DNA of 64,000 nt from Actinomycetota bacterium (GTDB lineage: Bacteria; Actinomycetota; Thermoleophilia; RBG-16-64-13), in the NCBI GenBank assembly GCA_016278725.1, contig JADQBG010000004.1, forward strand, positions 1 through 64,000, in the 5' to 3' direction. Below, piece after piece: positions 14,709-23,083 of the stretch; position 1 is the first letter of the stretch; the number at the start of each line of letters is the position of its first letter. Under the pieces are notes generated by a model. The model was not told where the DNA came from, searched no databases, and worked only from the letters and a program-made list of their open reading frames with translations. The position numbers were made by a program, and so were the translations under genes.

Positions 14709-17126
14709 ATGACGAATGGCGTGTCCCCCTCGGATGTAACTCGGTTCTTGCTTACCCTGTGGAGGCAGGGAGACGTCCGTGAGGTCCGGATCCCTAAGCA
14801 CGACTCCTATAGCACCGCCTCAGGCTACTTTGATACTCCCGAAGCTCTGGCCGACGCCGCGCTCTCCTGGGATAAGAGGGCCAATATCTACGTGACTCTG
14901 AATCCGGTAAAGAGTGACCTGCTTGCACGGGCAAACAACCGAATCGAGCGTCGGGCTAGGCATGCGACGTCAGACCAGGACGTCATCTGGCGACGCTTCT
15001 TGCCAATAGATATTGACCCGGTGCGACCGAGCGGGGTTAGCGCGACCGATATTGAGCGCCAGGCGGCATACGATCTTCTATGCGAGATCGTGACGTCCCT
15101 TCACTCCTGGCCCGAACCGATCACGTGTCTGTCGGGGAACGGCTACTATGCCCTCTATCCCATTGATCTTCCGAACGCCCTTGAGTCGCAGGAGTTGGTG
15201 CAGGGGGTCCTCCGGTTTTTGGACCAGCGCTTCAGCAATGAACGCGCCAGAGTCGATCCGACGCTTGCCAACGCATCCCGCATCATCGGCCTCATCGGTA
15301 CCCTAAAGATGAAGGGCGACTCAACCAAGGACCGCCCCCATCGACGTTCGAAGCTGCTGGAAGTTCCTCAGAAGATCGAGGCGGTGCATCCGACACAGCT
15401 GCGCCGACTGGCCGGTGACGCGCAAGAGTCGAAGCGGACCTGTTCGAAAGGCGGCAACTCAGAGCCAGTCAACCTGCTCCTGGAACGCCACGATGTTCGT
15501 TTCAAGGAGCAGCCGCCAGATCAGTCGGGAAACGTCTGGTATCACGTCGAGCGCTGCCCTTTTCACGATGACGGGAGGGATTTCGAGTGCGGTGTCGGGC
15601 AGGCGCCCGACGGACGGTACCTGGGCAAATGCTTTCACCCGGAAGGTGACGGGAAGGGCTGGCGGGAGTTTAGCGAGGCTCTCGGGCTAAGGTCGACGCA
15701 GAAGCCCGACATGAGGAGGCAGGACTGGCAGGGCGAGGGGGTCGCGGCGGGAGGTGCTGCCGGGGCTCATGCTGATCGTTCGTGTGTTCCGACTGTCTTT
15801 AACCGGACTGACGCCGGCAACGGCGAGCTCTTCGCCGCTTTGTACCGAGGCCTCGTTCTTTACGACCATGGTCTAGAACGCTGGCTGCGCTGGACGGGGC
15901 AGCGGTACACCGAAGACGAACTGGGTGCCGTCGAGGGACTGGCCGTGGAGGCCGCCCGGCATCGCCACCATCAGGCGGTCCACTTGGCGGACTCGACGGA
16001 GCGAAAGCTCGAAACTGATTTCGCAATGCGCAGCGAGGATGAGAAGCGCATCCGCGCGATGCTGCGTCAGGCAAGGCGCCAGCCGGGCGTCGCTGAGCGT
16101 GCCGAAGCCTTCAATCGGGATCCTTGGCTTGTGGGGATGGAGAACGGGGTTTTCGACCTGAGAACTCAGGAGCTTCGGCCGGGGCGTCAGGAAGACCGGA
16201 TCACTTTCTCCACCGGCCTACGCTACGATCCGGATGCTGCCTGCCCGCGGTGGGAGAGGTTTCTCAACGAAATATTCGAAGGCGATCTGGATCTGATCGA
16301 CTACATCTGGCGCGCCACAGGCTACAGCCTCTCAGGTAACACCGGCGAGCAGTGCTTCTTCATCTGCCATGGGCGAGGTGCGAACGGAAAGAGCGTGATG
16401 CTGAATACGCTTAAGACGGCGGCCGGGGACTATGGTCACACCCTGGCGTTTAGCGCGCTCGAGTACGAGAACCGCGGCACGAGCGACCCGCACGTTGCTG
16501 AGCTTAAGGGGCGGCGCTTCGTGGTCTCATCGGAGATCAACGAGGCGAGCCGCCTAAATGAGGCCAAGCTTAAGGCTCTTACCGGCCAAGACGATATGCC
16601 GGCGCGCAAGCTGTACAAGAGTCCCTTCAGCTTCGTACCGGAGGCCACTCTATGGCTCGCCGTCAACCACGCACCCGAGATTCGCGATAGCTCAGATGCC
16701 TCTTGGCGGCGCATCCGGGTTATCTCCTTCCCCCGCTCCTTTCAGGGCGAAGAAGTGGATAAGGAGCTCGAGGAGCACCTGCGGCACGAGCTGGTAGGCA
16801 TTCTTGGCTGGATGCTACGGGGATGCCGGGAGTGGCAGGAGCGCGGACTCCGTCCCCCAGCCACCGTGGAGTGTGCCACGGAGCAGTACCGTAGAGAGTC
16901 CGACCCGCTGGCGGAGTTCTTGGACGAATGCTGCCTCCCAGATTCGGAAGCCACGGCACAAGCGAGTCTGCTGTACGCCGGCTACCGCGAATGGGCGCAA
17001 GCGCGACGCCTATCAGAACGCGAGATCCTCTCGAGCAAGGCCTTTGGCAGCCAGCTCACCGGCCGGTTCCCCAAGGGCCGCAACAGGTCCCACACCTTCT
17101 ACTCTGGGCTGAGGCTAATCTCATGA
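14709..17126 (+). CDS. Primase-polymerase/SF3 helicase replication protein (P4/D5 type)
   Basis: An 805-residue fusion that should initiate element replication. The N-terminal archaeo-eukaryotic primase-like domain has DID (~101-103), SGNGYYALYPI (~142-152) and ANASRIIGLIGTLK (~187-200). A Cys/His zinc module follows (CPFHDDGRDF...KCFHP, ~283-311), then a D5-N domain and a superfamily 3 helicase with Walker A GRGANGKS (555-562) and Walker B-like RRFVVSSE. The ATG at 14709 follows GGGAGGCGATGAA; longer in-frame starts lack a site. It lies directly before a long inverted repeat that could be its origin. Such proteins occur in satellites, plasmids and integrative elements. Confidence 0.9.
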   Translation: MTNGVSPSDVTRFLLTLWRQGDVREVRIPKHDSYSTASGYFDTPEALADAALSWDKRANIYVTLNPVKSDLLARANNRIERRARHATSDQDVIWRRFLPIDIDPVRPSGVSATDIERQAAYDLLCEIVTSLHSWPEPITCLSGNGYYALYPIDLPNALESQELVQGVLRFLDQRFSNERARVDPTLANASRIIGLIGTLKMKGDSTKDRPHRRSKLLEVPQKIEAVHPTQLRRLAGDAQESKRTCSKGGNSEPVNLLLERHDVRFKEQPPDQSGNVWYHVERCPFHDDGRDFECGVGQAPDGRYLGKCFHPEGDGKGWREFSEALGLRSTQKPDMRRQDWQGEGVAAGGAAGAHADRSCVPTVFNRTDAGNGELFAALYRGLVLYDHGLERWLRWTGQRYTEDELGAVEGLAVEAARHRHHQAVHLADSTERKLETDFAMRSEDEKRIRAMLRQARRQPGVAERAEAFNRDPWLVGMENGVFDLRTQELRPGRQEDRITFSTGLRYDPDAACPRWERFLNEIFEGDLDLIDYIWRATGYSLSGNTGEQCFFICHGRGANGKSVMLNTLKTAAGDYGHTLAFSALEYENRGTSDPHVAELKGRRFVVSSEINEASRLNEAKLKALTGQDDMPARKLYKSPFSFVPEATLWLAVNHAPEIRDSSDASWRRIRVISFPRSFQGEEVDKELEEHLRHELVGILGWMLRGCREWQERGLRPPATVECATEQYRRESDPLAEFLDECCLPDSEATAQASLLYAGYREWAQARRLSEREILSSKAFGSQLTGRFPKGRNRSHTFYSGLRLIS

Positions 17127-17130
17127 GTCC

Positions 17131-17225
17131 GTGCTGGGTGGTGGATGTGTTGGGTTCTCCTCTTCGTTCTTATTTTGCTCTCTCTTCTTTGGTGACTTCC
17201 TCTGAAACCCAACACCATCCAGCAC
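17131..17225. repeat. Long bulged inverted repeat with pyrimidine-rich loop
   Basis: The arms 17131-17156 and 17205-17225 pair over 21 bp (13 plus 8) with one five-base bulge (GATGT). The loop of about 48 bases is nearly all C and T, with several CTCTT-type repeats. It fills most of the gap between the helicase stop and the next gene. It could be a replication origin, a structured RNA or a terminator-like leader; there is no T run at the stem base on the plus strand. Confidence 0.6.
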
Positions 17226-17244
17226 CCCCCACGAAGGGAGTTCG

Positions 17245-18483
17245 ATGACCAAGCTCACTTCCCCGTCCTTTGATCTCGTCAGCTTGCCTGTTGGCGAGCT
17301 TCGCCCCGACCCCGCCAACCCCCGACGCATCTCCGACTCAGACCTCGAAGCCCTCACAAGAAGCATTCAGGAGTTCGGCCTGGTCGATCCCATCATCGCG
17401 CGAGCCGACGACAAGATGGTGATCGGTGGCCATCAGCGCTTGCTAGCCGCCCGGCGCCTGGGCCTGAAAGAGGTCCCGGTCGTCCTCCTAGACCTCTCGG
17501 AGGAGAAGGGTCGTCTCCTCAACTTGGCCCTGAATAAGATCTCGGGCTCTTGGGACGAGGAGCTCCTCGCCCGTCTCCTCGCCGACCTGGACCAAACCCC
17601 CGACCTTGACCTCGGCCTCTCCGGCTTCGACGAGGAAGAGGTGAAGAAGCTCCTGAAGACCCTTGACGTGCGGGAAAAGCGCGACCGGCCGGAGAGCTTC
17701 GACCTAGATGCCGCCCTCGCTGAGGCCGAGCGCGAACCCCGGGTGAAAGCAGGCGAGCTCTGGGCGCTGGGGGACCATCGGCTGCTCTGCGGGGACGCCA
17801 CTGATGCCCAAGCGGTCAGAGAGTTGCTGGAGGGCCGTCAGGCAAGGGTGGCCTTCACCGATCCCCCATACAACGTCGCTCTCGGTGATCACGGCGGCCA
17901 GCAGCAGGGTCAGAAGAAGCGCCGCATCAAGAACGACGCGCTGCCTGCTGCCGAGTGGGAAGCCTTCTGCCGGGGTTGGGCCGAGAACCTCATCCGGCAC
18001 GTGGACGGGGCGCTATACGTTTGCATGAGCACCAAGGAGTGGCCCTTGGTCTCCGGAGTCCTGGAGGAGTCCGGGGCGCATTGGTCAGACACCATCATCT
18101 GGCAAAAGGACCGCTTCGTCTTAGGCCGCGCCGACTACCAGCGAGCCTATGAGCCCATCTGGTACGGCTGGCCGGAGGGTGCCAAGCGCCACTGGTGCGG
18201 CGACCGGGATCAGTCAGACGTGTGGAAGGTGGCCCGGCCCTCGGCCTCAGAGGCCCACCCCACGATGAAGCCCCTGGCCCTCGTCGAGCGGGCGCTTGAG
18301 AACTCTTCTGAGAGAGGAAACCTTGTCCTCGACCTTTTCCTGGGTTCCGGGAGCACGCTGATCGCCGCGGAGAGGACCGGCCGGATCTGCTACGGCACCG
18401 AGCTTGATGCACACTACGCTTCCATAGTGCTGGCCCGCTGGGAGGCCTTCACCGGGGAGCAAGGACGGAAGGTGGAGCCCTAG
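17245..18483 (+). CDS. ParB-domain / DNA N-methyltransferase fusion
   Basis: A 412-residue protein common on actinobacterial and phage elements. The N-terminal ParB/Srx-type domain (about 10-100) shows LRPDPANPRRISDSDLEAL and IGGHQRLLAA. The C-terminal methyltransferase has DPPYN (206-210) before the SAM-binding FLGSGST (~370), the beta-class order, suggesting N6-adenine or N4-cytosine methylation. The ParB part probably steers DNA binding rather than partition. No restriction partner is adjacent, so it may be an orphan enzyme protecting or marking element DNA. Confidence 0.9.
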   Translation: MTKLTSPSFDLVSLPVGELRPDPANPRRISDSDLEALTRSIQEFGLVDPIIARADDKMVIGGHQRLLAARRLGLKEVPVVLLDLSEEKGRLLNLALNKISGSWDEELLARLLADLDQTPDLDLGLSGFDEEEVKKLLKTLDVREKRDRPESFDLDAALAEAEREPRVKAGELWALGDHRLLCGDATDAQAVRELLEGRQARVAFTDPPYNVALGDHGGQQQGQKKRRIKNDALPAAEWEAFCRGWAENLIRHVDGALYVCMSTKEWPLVSGVLEESGAHWSDTIIWQKDRFVLGRADYQRAYEPIWYGWPEGAKRHWCGDRDQSDVWKVARPSASEAHPTMKPLALVERALENSSERGNLVLDLFLGSGSTLIAAERTGRICYGTELDAHYASIVLARWEAFTGEQGRKVEP

Positions 18484-18540
18484 TGCCTACCAACCGCCAT
18501 TCATTAGCAGTGGTAATAGGTAGTACCGCTGAGGTAGGCA
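18484..18540. repeat. Inverted repeat between methyltransferase and next gene
   Basis: TGCCTACC (18484-18491) and GGTAGGCA (18533-18540) are perfect inverted copies at the two ends of the gap; the second overlaps the ribosome-site region of the gene at 18541. It may be an operator or a translation-control hairpin. Confidence 0.4.
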
Positions 18541-19038
18541 GTGAGCACCGGTCTTAGCCGAGTCTGCCGCTACCGACACCTCGACGGGAGACCCTGTGGG
18601 GCCCACCCCCTGGTGGACGACGACTACTGCTTCTGGCACTCACCGGCACGCAAGGCGGATCTGGCCGAGGCCCAAGCCCTGGGCCGTGCTCGCCGCAAAC
18701 GCGAGAGTACCGTGGCAGCCGCCTACGATTTGCAGGGCCTCTCCAGCCCCGAGGACTATCAGCGCGTGGTGGAGATCGGCATCTTCGACACCCTGGCCCT
18801 GGATAACTCGATCGCTCGGAACCGCACCCTGGGCTCGCTGGTGCAGACCGGGCTCAGGTGCCGGGAGGCCGGCGATCTCGAGACGAGACTCGCGGCCCTT
18901 GAGGCAGCGGCCGGCTGGACAAAGCCCGGGGAGGAGGACTCCGTCTTCGACGTCGATCCCTTGGATGAAGACGAGGCCGAACCCGGAGAAGAACACTTGC
19001 CTAATCACTCGCACTCCACCTCCACTTCTGAGCCGTGA
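18541..19038 (+). CDS. Element protein with N-terminal Cys/His finger
   Basis: A 165-residue protein starting at GTG. The N-terminus CRYRHLDGRPCGAHPLVDDD followed by YCFWH forms a C-C-C-H zinc-finger-like unit seen in many phage- and plasmid-borne actinobacterial proteins. The rest is helical, with a very acidic Asp/Glu tail. No function known; a DNA-handling or small-terminase-like role is a guess. It overlaps the next gene by GTGA, so the pair is coupled. Confidence 0.65.
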   Translation: MSTGLSRVCRYRHLDGRPCGAHPLVDDDYCFWHSPARKADLAEAQALGRARRKRESTVAAAYDLQGLSSPEDYQRVVEIGIFDTLALDNSIARNRTLGSLVQTGLRCREAGDLETRLAALEAAAGWTKPGEEDSVFDVDPLDEDEAEPGEEHLPNHSHSTSTSEP

Positions 19039-19898
19039 GCCGGCCTGAGGGGCGCCTCGGCCGGCTGGAGACCGGGCTCACTCCCAGCCAGGCCTTTCTC
19101 CTCTGGCTGCAGGAGGTCCAGGGCTTCGACAGTCTCGTCGCCTACGCCCGCTGGGTTGTCGAGCAACCAGACGGCTCCTATCCCCTGGTAAGGATGCCCA
19201 GGCAGGTGGCCGAAGCGGTGAGGCAGGCGATGAAGGGCAAGTCGCGGAACGAGTTCAGTCGGCAGATCGCCAGGGCGCAGAAGGAAGTCGTCTTTCTCTT
19301 CTACCTCTGGAAGATCCCCAACCTGGAACTCCTGGCCGCCGCCGAGGAGCTAAGGCTCCGGCTGCACCTCCTGGTGGAACAACATAGGCTCCTCAGCTTG
19401 GCCCAGCAGGTTGAACGCGAGGTGGGGCGCCGGCGAAAGCGGCCCCTCGCGTTCTGTTACCCCACCGACGTCGCTAGCCTGGACGAGAAGGCAGTCGAAT
19501 GGCGGGAGTCGGCCAGGGACTGCTTCCTTTCCGTGTTCACCTCGGCCGCCGCCGCGCGTCTTCTCTCCCGGCACTACTTCTCCGGGCAGGAGTTCCTCTT
19601 CTCTCAGACGGCCGGGATCCTCGCGAATGCCGAGGGCGCCGTCCAGTGCTTGACCGAGCTCTTCAATCTGGGGCCGCGAGCGAAGGATGACATCGGGCTC
19701 GTGCTGGATGAGATTCAGGAAGAGGCCAGACCGCAGGCCCGGGCGCTGGCCCGGTACTGGGTGGACATGGCCAAGGCGGAGGCATTGGAGAAAGCGGGGG
19801 AGGAGGGGGCGGCGGAGGAGCTCGTGAGGAGCCACCTCGCGAGACCCTTACTGGCGCAGGAGATCTCGTCGACGCAGGAAGAGGGCCAAGCACTATGA
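19035..19898 (+). CDS. Uncharacterised helical element protein
   Basis: A 287-residue, largely alpha-helical protein without membrane segments or obvious catalytic motifs. I see no known family. It is coupled to the zinc-finger gene before it (GTGA overlap) and to the small reading frame after it (ATGA overlap), which supports a real operon of element housekeeping genes following the methyltransferase. Confidence 0.6.
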   Translation: MSRPEGRLGRLETGLTPSQAFLLWLQEVQGFDSLVAYARWVVEQPDGSYPLVRMPRQVAEAVRQAMKGKSRNEFSRQIARAQKEVVFLFYLWKIPNLELLAAAEELRLRLHLLVEQHRLLSLAQQVEREVGRRRKRPLAFCYPTDVASLDEKAVEWRESARDCFLSVFTSAAAARLLSRHYFSGQEFLFSQTAGILANAEGAVQCLTELFNLGPRAKDDIGLVLDEIQEEARPQARALARYWVDMAKAEALEKAGEEGAAEELVRSHLARPLLAQEISSTQEEGQAL

Positions 19899-20077
19899 GG
19901 CGGTTGTGTGCGATGCAATGGCGGGCCGCGTGGTCGCGGCGCCTCTTAGAGACGGCGATGGAAGCAACGCAGCGCTCGAGGGGGTGGGTGAGCGGGCGGA
20001 CCAGGGAGTTCGGGAAGTACTGTTTCGTGCCTCAGGGAGCGCTCAGGAGGCTGCGTCCGATGAGGAGGGTAAGGTAG
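19895..20077 (+). CDS. Small basic protein
   Basis: A 60-residue Arg-rich frame (MRRLCAMQWRAAWSRRLLE...). The only support is its ATGA overlap with the gene before it and the start of another frame two bases after its stop. It could be a real coupled gene or chance. No family. Confidence 0.3.
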   Translation: MRRLCAMQWRAAWSRRLLETAMEATQRSRGWVSGRTREFGKYCFVPQGALRRLRPMRRVR

Positions 20078-20138
20078 GATGAGGAAGAATTTACGGTCGG
20101 GCCGTCCTGCAGCTCTCTCAGGGAGATTCGAACGAAGC

Positions 20139-20808
20139 ATGACTAGGCCGTCGGCAAGACCGCTGTACCCCGTTGCTGAAGCTTCCCGCTACGCTAGGGC
20201 TAAGCAGAGCAACGTTCGCAATTGGCTCAAGGGCTACGAGGCCCGCAATCGCCTCTATCCCCCCCTGCTCGACCCCCCCGGTCGAGCGACCCGAAGGCGA
20301 GCTGGCGCTCTCGTTCGAGAATCTAATCGAGATTGCATTAGTTACTGCATTGCGAGGCAGCGGGATATCGCTTCAGGCCATCCGTGAAGCGCACAAAATA
20401 GCGAAGAAGGAATTTGGCGAGCACCCATTCGCCCGGCGAGACGTCTTTATCGCGGGCAAAGACCTCTTCATGCGAGCGTCTGAACTGGTGGAGGGAGGGT
20501 CGGGACACCTAACCGCCCTAACGAGGGGCGGTCAGCGAGCATTCGAACCCGTGCTCAATACGTACCTCACGACGATCCAGTTCGAAAGGGGTTGGCCGAT
20601 TGAATGGCGCCCCCGTCAGGGGGCCGTTGTCCAAAACCCTGAGATCGAATTCGGACGACCTAACGTCGACGGGATCCGAACAGAGGTGATCAGAGAGCGG
20701 TTTGAGGCGGACGAGAGCATCGGCTTCATCTCGGATGATTTTGGGCTGACGCCCGAGGACGTTGAAGCGGCGTTAAGGTACGAATTCTGGTTGCGGCCCG
20801 CCGCTTAG
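20139..20808 (+). pseudogene. DUF433 antitoxin of VapB45 type, frameshifted
   Basis: The N-terminal part MTRPSARPLYPVAEASRYAR...NVRNWLKGYEARN...YPPLLDPP is a MerR-like DNA-binding region. After a run of seven C residues near 20275-20281 the frame changes, and the rest continues as PPVERPEGELALSFENLIE...SGISLQAIREAHKIAKKEFGEHPF to the stop at 20808. Together they give a normal DUF433 antitoxin. One extra C explains the break, so the gene is either recently dead or the assembly has a homopolymer error. AGGGAG precedes the ATG. The VapC45-like toxin follows directly. Confidence 0.75.
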
Positions 20809-20811
20809 ACA

Positions 20812-21190
20812 CTTTCTTCTGCGACCGTAACTTGGGTCGCACTGTGCCCCGTTGCCTCCGGGAGGCTGGTTGGCAGTCGAGGTGCACGATGACCACTTCA
20901 CCCAACGGACCAAAGACCCAGTCCTCCTCCTGCGCGAATTGGGCCGCCGGGGATGGGTTCTAGTTACCAAAGACAAACACCTTCACTCCCGACCTGCCGA
21001 GCGGGAGGAATACCTGCAGGCCGGCCTTCGCATCTTCGTGTTGACTTCCGGTTCCATCCGGGCAGAGGAGGCTGCGCAAGCGTTTCTCGAGGCCGAGCGG
21101 GCAATCAGAAGCGTCCTTGAAGCGAATCATGGACCGTTCATATGCAGGGTGACGAGGGACGGTTCGGTCAAGCTAGTCGTCGGGCGGTGA
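20812..21190 (+). pseudogene. PIN-like toxin of VapC45 type, frameshifted
   Basis: The first 60 or so bases read FFCDRNLGRTVPRCLREAGWQ in one frame, and the rest continues as VEVHDDHFTQRTKDP...VLVTKDKH in another, ending KLVVGR. The N-terminal Asp (CDRNLG) and the TKDKH segment match PIN-like RNase toxins paired with DUF433 antitoxins. A single missing base near 20876 explains the change. No good start codon is visible after the antitoxin stop. With its partner also frameshifted, the pair is probably inactive unless both breaks are sequence errors. Confidence 0.7.
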
Positions 21191-21649
21191 TGGGGCCGGT
21201 ACCCGGCGTCGCTCGCTGGCCACACTACGACGCAATCATGCCCTGATGCGAGTGCCCGTGCTGACTTCGTGGCGCTCTCATCGTGAAGAGGCATGCTTAA
21301 GCCGGAGGCGCTGGACAACGTTGGGGGTCCGGCGCCGGAAGAGCCAATCGCAAGACGCCCGGCGCAAAATCGCCGCCGTGGTCGACCCCATTTGATCCAC
21401 TCCAGTCAACCAGGTGAGGTGCGACCTGCGCGCGGTTCCTGGCGTGCCCTCGTCCAGCGGGAAGTCGCCGGCCCCCGACACTCGTGCCCACCGCGCAGAG
21501 ATTCGGTGCCTCAGCTGGCGTAGCAATGTTGCATAGGTCCCAACTTGGCAGGCGAGGCCCGGACTACGCGGCTCCGTTCAAAGTCCAAAGACGGGACGGA
21601 CGTATTCGGAAGGCGGGGAAGGTCCAAAGTGGCGAGGCTTAAGGGCGCT
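21191..21649. other. Non-coding gap before the Ubl operon
   Basis: About 460 bases. The short open frames on both strands have no family resemblance, poor starts and no coupling. I see no tRNA, repeat array or stable terminator. It separates the dead toxin-antitoxin pair from the promoter of the ubiquitin-like operon. Confidence 0.6.
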
Positions 21650-21677
21650 TTGGTTAGTCCAGTAACGGTTGTATAAT
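21650..21677 (+). promoter_or_regulatory. Sigma-70-like promoter of the Ubl operon
   Basis: TTGGTT (21650-21655) and TATAAT (21672-21677), the latter a perfect -10 box, are separated by 16 bases. Transcription would begin near 21684, giving a leader of about 30 bases before the GTG of the Ubl gene. Confidence 0.7.
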
Positions 21678-21715
21678 CGCGCGGCCGGCCCATGCCGTTT
21701 GACAAAGGAGTCTCT

Positions 21716-21982
21716 GTGAATGAGAAAAACAACAAGATCAAGCTGACAGTCGTTATATCGAGCAGGGACCACGAAGTGACTGTTAATCCCCACCAGACGG
21801 TTGAGCAACTGGTCCGAGAGGCGCTTCGCGACAGCGGGAACGAGGGGCAACCTGTCGACAACTGGGAGCTGAAGAAGTCCGACGGTTCCGTCGTTCCTAA
21901 CGGAGCTCGGATTCAGGACACTGGAATTACCGACGGGTCGAAGCTCTACCTCTCTCCTAAGGCCGGAACGGGTGGCTTCTGA
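21716..21982 (+). CDS. Ubiquitin-like modifier ending in Gly-Gly-Phe
   Basis: An 88-residue single-domain protein with a beta-grasp pattern: IKLTVVISSRDHEVTVNPHQ (two strands), a helix (TVEQLVREALRDSG), then GARIQDTGITDGSKLYLSPK. It ends TGGF, so removing Phe88 would expose a C-terminal Gly86-Gly87 for adenylation. The GTG at 21716 has AAAGGAG five bases before it, better than an ATG at 21692. The following genes encode an E2-like, a JAMM peptidase and an E1-like protein, each overlapping the last, so this is the modifier of a conjugation system. Homologous four-gene systems (Bil) block phage by modifying virion proteins; that role here is inferred. Confidence 0.85.
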   Translation: MNEKNNKIKLTVVISSRDHEVTVNPHQTVEQLVREALRDSGNEGQPVDNWELKKSDGSVVPNGARIQDTGITDGSKLYLSPKAGTGGF

Positions 21983-22595
21983 TTCTCTCCCCGTTCTCGT
22001 TGACCCGACTGTAAGCCGGCGAAAGCTCCAGCGCGAAATCGACGCTTGGAGACGTAACGAAGCGGACTATCGAGCACGTGGATGGATCCTTCTCCGGCAC
22101 GAGGATTTGGTTGTCGAGGTAAGCTTCGCACGCGCGGTTCAACTTGGAGGAGCCCAACTGCCTCTCCTCGTACCGACCGTCCGCTTCAGCTTTCAGAATT
22201 ATGACCTGTGGCCGCCGTCACTCACATTCATCGATTTCTTCAGCGGTGCCGCGACCGATTGCCCTCTCCCCAATGCTTGGCTCGCGACGACAGAAGGCCC
22301 CCGCAACATCTTGCTCCGGAATCCAGATGGGAAGCAGTTCCTGTGCCTCGAGGGAACCCGAGAATTTCACACGCATCCTCAGCATACCGGAGAGCACTGG
22401 GCGCTATGTCGTTCGAGAGGAATGGGATCACTTGCCGTCCTGTGTGAACGCGTCTGGGAAGCAATCACACAAACTGTGGGTGGGTTGGGATTCACGCCCG
22501 TGGTCGTGCAGAAACCACCGCAGCAGGTTCTAGAAATAACCCCTCAGATGATAGCTGCCCTTCAACAGCTTGCTGGGGGACCGGGGCAAGCGTGA
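21972..22595 (+). CDS. E2-like protein of the Ubl conjugation operon
   Basis: A 207-residue protein that begins with a GTG inside the Ubl gene (11-base overlap). The segment LPLLVPTVRF...YDLWPPSLTFIDFF fits the strand-Pro-Pro pattern of the E2/UBC fold. A cluster follows: C125 in QFLCLEG, then EFHTHPQHTGEHW with His 133, 135, 138 and 142, typical of prokaryotic E2-like proteins with a conserved His/metal-like motif. C125 is my candidate thioester Cys; C97 is another Cys. Its job would be to receive the Ubl from the E1 and pass it to a target. The C-terminal tail (about 175-207) is unconserved-looking. Family assignment rests on motif and context. Confidence 0.75.
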   Translation: MASDSLPVLVDPTVSRRKLQREIDAWRRNEADYRARGWILLRHEDLVVEVSFARAVQLGGAQLPLLVPTVRFSFQNYDLWPPSLTFIDFFSGAATDCPLPNAWLATTEGPRNILLRNPDGKQFLCLEGTREFHTHPQHTGEHWALCRSRGMGSLAVLCERVWEAITQTVGGLGFTPVVVQKPPQQVLEITPQMIAALQQLAGGPGQA

Positions 22596-23083
22596 GCCAG
22601 CGTGGACTTCTTGCGGTCGAACGGTTCGTCTTGCCCGAGCGAATCCTTGAGCTGACACTGGAGTCCCTGGCAGCTATCGGCAGAAGACGGGTCGAGGGGT
22701 TTGTTGTATGGGGAGGCGTGCTCGAGGAAGGTGGTCGCCTTCTTCGATTCCAGTCTGCGCTGACCCCTCGGCAACAGGCCTATCGGACCCAGATGGGCTT
22801 GCTCGTGGTGGTAGACAGCGATGGCCTTTTCGAGATCAACAAGACGCTGAATGACCTCGGACAGATCTTAGCCGCACAGGTCCATACACACCCAGGAGAG
22901 GCGTACCACAGCGAAACAGACGATCATCAGCCCATCGTCACGCTTGTTGGCGGTCTCAGTTTGGTCATCCCCTTCTTTGCGCAACGAGGACTCGAAGCTT
23001 GGGACGACTTTCGTTGGTATCGCCTGGAGGGGTACGCGGACTGGCGGGCGATCGACGCGGACGTGGAGGTGATCGTTGTATGA
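22592..23083 (+). CDS. JAMM/MPN metallopeptidase (deubiquitinase-like)
   Basis: A 163-residue protein with a complete JAMM zinc site: Glu35 in RVEGFVVWGG, His98 and His100 in HTHPGEAYHSETD, Ser107 and Asp110. These bind the zinc that activates water. In such operons this enzyme trims the Ubl precursor and can remove Ubl from targets; the Phe after Gly-Gly in the Ubl is an obvious substrate. It overlaps the E2-like gene by GTGA and the E1-like gene by ATGA, which keeps production in step. Confidence 0.9.
   Translation: MSQRGLLAVERFVLPERILELTLESLAAIGRRRVEGFVVWGGVLEEGGRLLRFQSALTPRQQAYRTQMGLLVVVDSDGLFEINKTLNDLGQILAAQVHTHPGEAYHSETDDHQPIVTLVGGLSLVIPFFAQRGLEAWDDFRWYRLEGYADWRAIDADVEVIVV

Noticed and set aside
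21191-21649. Small genes in the gap before the Ubl operon
   Set aside because: Several short frames exist on both strands but none has a ribosome site, family likeness or coupling.
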